From an uncultured Desulfotignum sp. (GTDB taxonomy: Bacteria; Desulfobacterota; Desulfobacteria; Desulfobacterales; Desulfobacteraceae), in assembly GCA_937951975.1 (NCBI GenBank), contig CALGAJ010000350.1, positions 1-14,917 of the forward strand: a stretch of DNA of 14,917 nt, written 5' to 3'. Every line of letters starts with the position of its first letter. Position 1 is the first letter of the stretch. The notes under the pieces are model-generated. The model was not told the origin of the DNA. It worked only from the letters and a program-made list of their open reading frames with translations, and searched no databases. This document shows, one piece after another, positions 13,801 to 14,917 of the stretch. A program made the translations under genes and the position numbers.

Positions 13801-14917
13801 CTACCACCTTCGTTCAAACTTCTTTCTGAGAAACACGGCCACCGCGTTCATGGTCACCAGAAATGCCAGCAGCACCATGATGGCGGCCGACGTTCGTTCC
13901 AGAAACGCCCGCTCCGGACTGTCGGCCCACAAAAAGATCTGCACCGGCAGCACTGTGGATGGATCGGTAAAGCTCCCGGGAATATCCACGATAAACGCCA
14001 CCATGCCGATCATGAGCAAAGGCGCGGTTTCTCCTAAGGCCTGGGCCATGCCGATGATGGTGCCGGTAAGCATGCCGGGCAGAGCCAGGGGCAGCACATG
14101 GTGCACCACCATCTGGGTCCTGGAAGCCCCCACCCCCAGGGCCGCCTCCCGGATGGAAGGGGGCACGGATTTCAGGGCGGCCCGGCTGGCAATGATGATG
14201 GTGGGAAGGGTCATCAAAGTCAGCACCAGGCCCCCCACCAGGGGAACAGACCGGGGCAGCCCGAAAAAATTGAGGAACACGGCCAGGCCCAGCAGACCGT
14301 AGACAATGGACGGCACGGCGGCCAGATTGTTGATATTTACCTCGATGAGATCGGTCCACCGGTTTTTGGGGGCAAACTCTTCCAGGTACACGGCAGCGGC
14401 CACGCCAATGGGAAAAGACAGGGCCAGGGTGACCAGCAGGGTATAAAAAGATCCGGCCGCAGCCCCCCGGATACCGGCCAGTTCGGGTTCCCTGGAATCA
14501 CCTGCGGTAAAAAAGATGGTGTTGAACCGTTTTTCCAGCCGCCCCTGCGCCTGGAACCGGTCGATCCAGGCCATCTGATTGTTTTTCACCCGGCGGTCGG
14601 CTTCGGGCACCTCCCGGTCAATATGTCCTTTTGCCACCATGTCCACATCATCATCCGCCGGAACCCACAGCTGAATCACCGACCCGATCCGGTTCTGGTT
14701 CTTTCTGACAAAATCCCGGAGCTGAAACGCGGCCCCGTTGCTGACCATGCCGTAGAGCTGCCGTTTTTCCTTCCGGCTTTTGACTTGCGGAAACATGTCG
14801 GCCAGGGATTTTTTGATCATGCCCTGGTAATTGGCATCCGCCAGAGAACCGGTATCCAGCATCTCAGGATCCAGGTGGATATCCAGCTGAACATAGGTCT
14901 GCTGAAATGCGGTGTAT
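13801..14917 (-). CDS. pstA: Phosphate ABC transporter permease PstA with DUF3333 domain, 5' end missing
   Basis: Inner-membrane subunit of the phosphate importer. The frame is open to the window edge (the last codons read YTAFQQTYVQLDIHLDPEM), so the N terminus lies outside; the internal ATG at 14862 is not the start. The visible N-terminal part is a soluble DUF3333-type domain, ending near RFNTIFFTAGDSREPELAG. It is followed by the permease domain with about five or six membrane helices, including PSIVYGLLGLAVF and MVAFIVDIPG. The ATPase-docking EAA loop is REAALGVGASRTQMVVHHVLPLALPG-like, with the conserved EAA and G in place. This long PstA form is best known from Alphaproteobacteria. pstC is expected upstream beyond the window; pstB is not immediately downstream, where pstS lies instead. 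Confidence 0.93.
   Translation of the reverse strand, partial: YTAFQQTYVQLDIHLDPEMLDTGSLADANYQGMIKKSLADMFPQVKSRKEKRQLYGMVSNGAAFQLRDFVRKNQNRIGSVIQLWVPADDDVDMVAKGHIDREVPEADRRVKNNQMAWIDRFQAQGRLEKRFNTIFFTAGDSREPELAGIRGAAAGSFYTLLVTLALSFPIGVAAAVYLEEFAPKNRWTDLIEVNINNLAAVPSIVYGLLGLAVFLNFFGLPRSVPLVGGLVLTLMTLPTIIIASRAALKSVPPSIREAALGVGASRTQMVVHHVLPLALPGMLTGTIIGMAQALGETAPLLMIGMVAFIVDIPGSFTDPSTVLPVQIFLWADSPERAFLERTSAAIMVLLAFLVTMNAVAVFLRKKFERRW

Noticed and set aside
1..14917. CRISPR arrays, tRNA or rRNA genes, insertion sequences, phage genes
   Set aside because: No spaced direct repeats, cloverleaf candidates, transposase or phage motifs were seen; gaps between genes are all below about 240 bases.

Overview
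The window reads as one contiguous piece of a mesophilic bacterial chromosome, with dense gene packing, short intergenic gaps and no rRNA, tRNA, CRISPR or insertion-sequence signal. The gene content suggests an anaerobic or microaerobic heterotroph of the Desulfobacterota, most likely a Desulfobacteraceae-like sulfate reducer that oxidises organic acids completely. The reasons are a citric-acid-cycle isocitrate dehydrogenase, two malate dehydrogenases, an archaeal-type split ADP-forming acyl-CoA synthetase and a rubredoxin-free rubrerythrin-like ferritin. This placement is inference from gene content, not from a marker gene.

Layout. (1) 1-1577, plus strand: the end of a small membrane protein (DUF2231-like), then NADP-isocitrate dehydrogenase. 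(2) 1624-6007, minus strand: a tight four-gene run, ferritin-like protein > ADP-forming acyl-CoA synthetase alpha > beta > exodeoxyribonuclease III/AP endonuclease, with gaps of 19, -7 and 8 bases. A TIGR01777-type nucleotide-sugar epimerase homologue lies upstream of it. (3) 6187-8032, plus strand: two overlapping malate dehydrogenase genes; the first has an altered active site. (4) 8058-9659, minus strand: an ArsB/SLC13-type permease followed 9 bases later by a RelE-like small protein with an unusual Cys/His insert. (5) 9898-10763: a PEBP (YbhB/YbcL) gene and an unrecognised 137-aa gene, convergent, sharing a CTAG at their stop codons. (6) 10868-12523, plus strand: a UbiB/ABC1 atypical kinase. 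(7) 12596-14917, minus strand: pstA (cut by the window end) followed by pstS and a good intrinsic terminator.

How the genes fit together. Isocitrate and malate dehydrogenases are citric acid cycle steps. The ADP-forming synthetase interconverts acyl-CoA and free acid with ATP formation or use. The permease may import or export an anion, but its substrate is not visible. The ferritin-like protein and the AP endonuclease sharing an operon with the synthetase suggests a link between iron/oxidative stress and DNA repair. The pst genes are of the DUF3333-PstA type best known from Alphaproteobacteria and encode high-affinity phosphate import.

I did not find a clear, wholly new multi-gene system. 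The best candidates for something undescribed are the tandem malate dehydrogenase pair, in which the first partner has Glu in place of the near-invariant substrate-binding Asn and RHSDD in place of GHGDT, and the antitoxin-less RelE-like protein with a CxxC...HC insert coupled to a permease.
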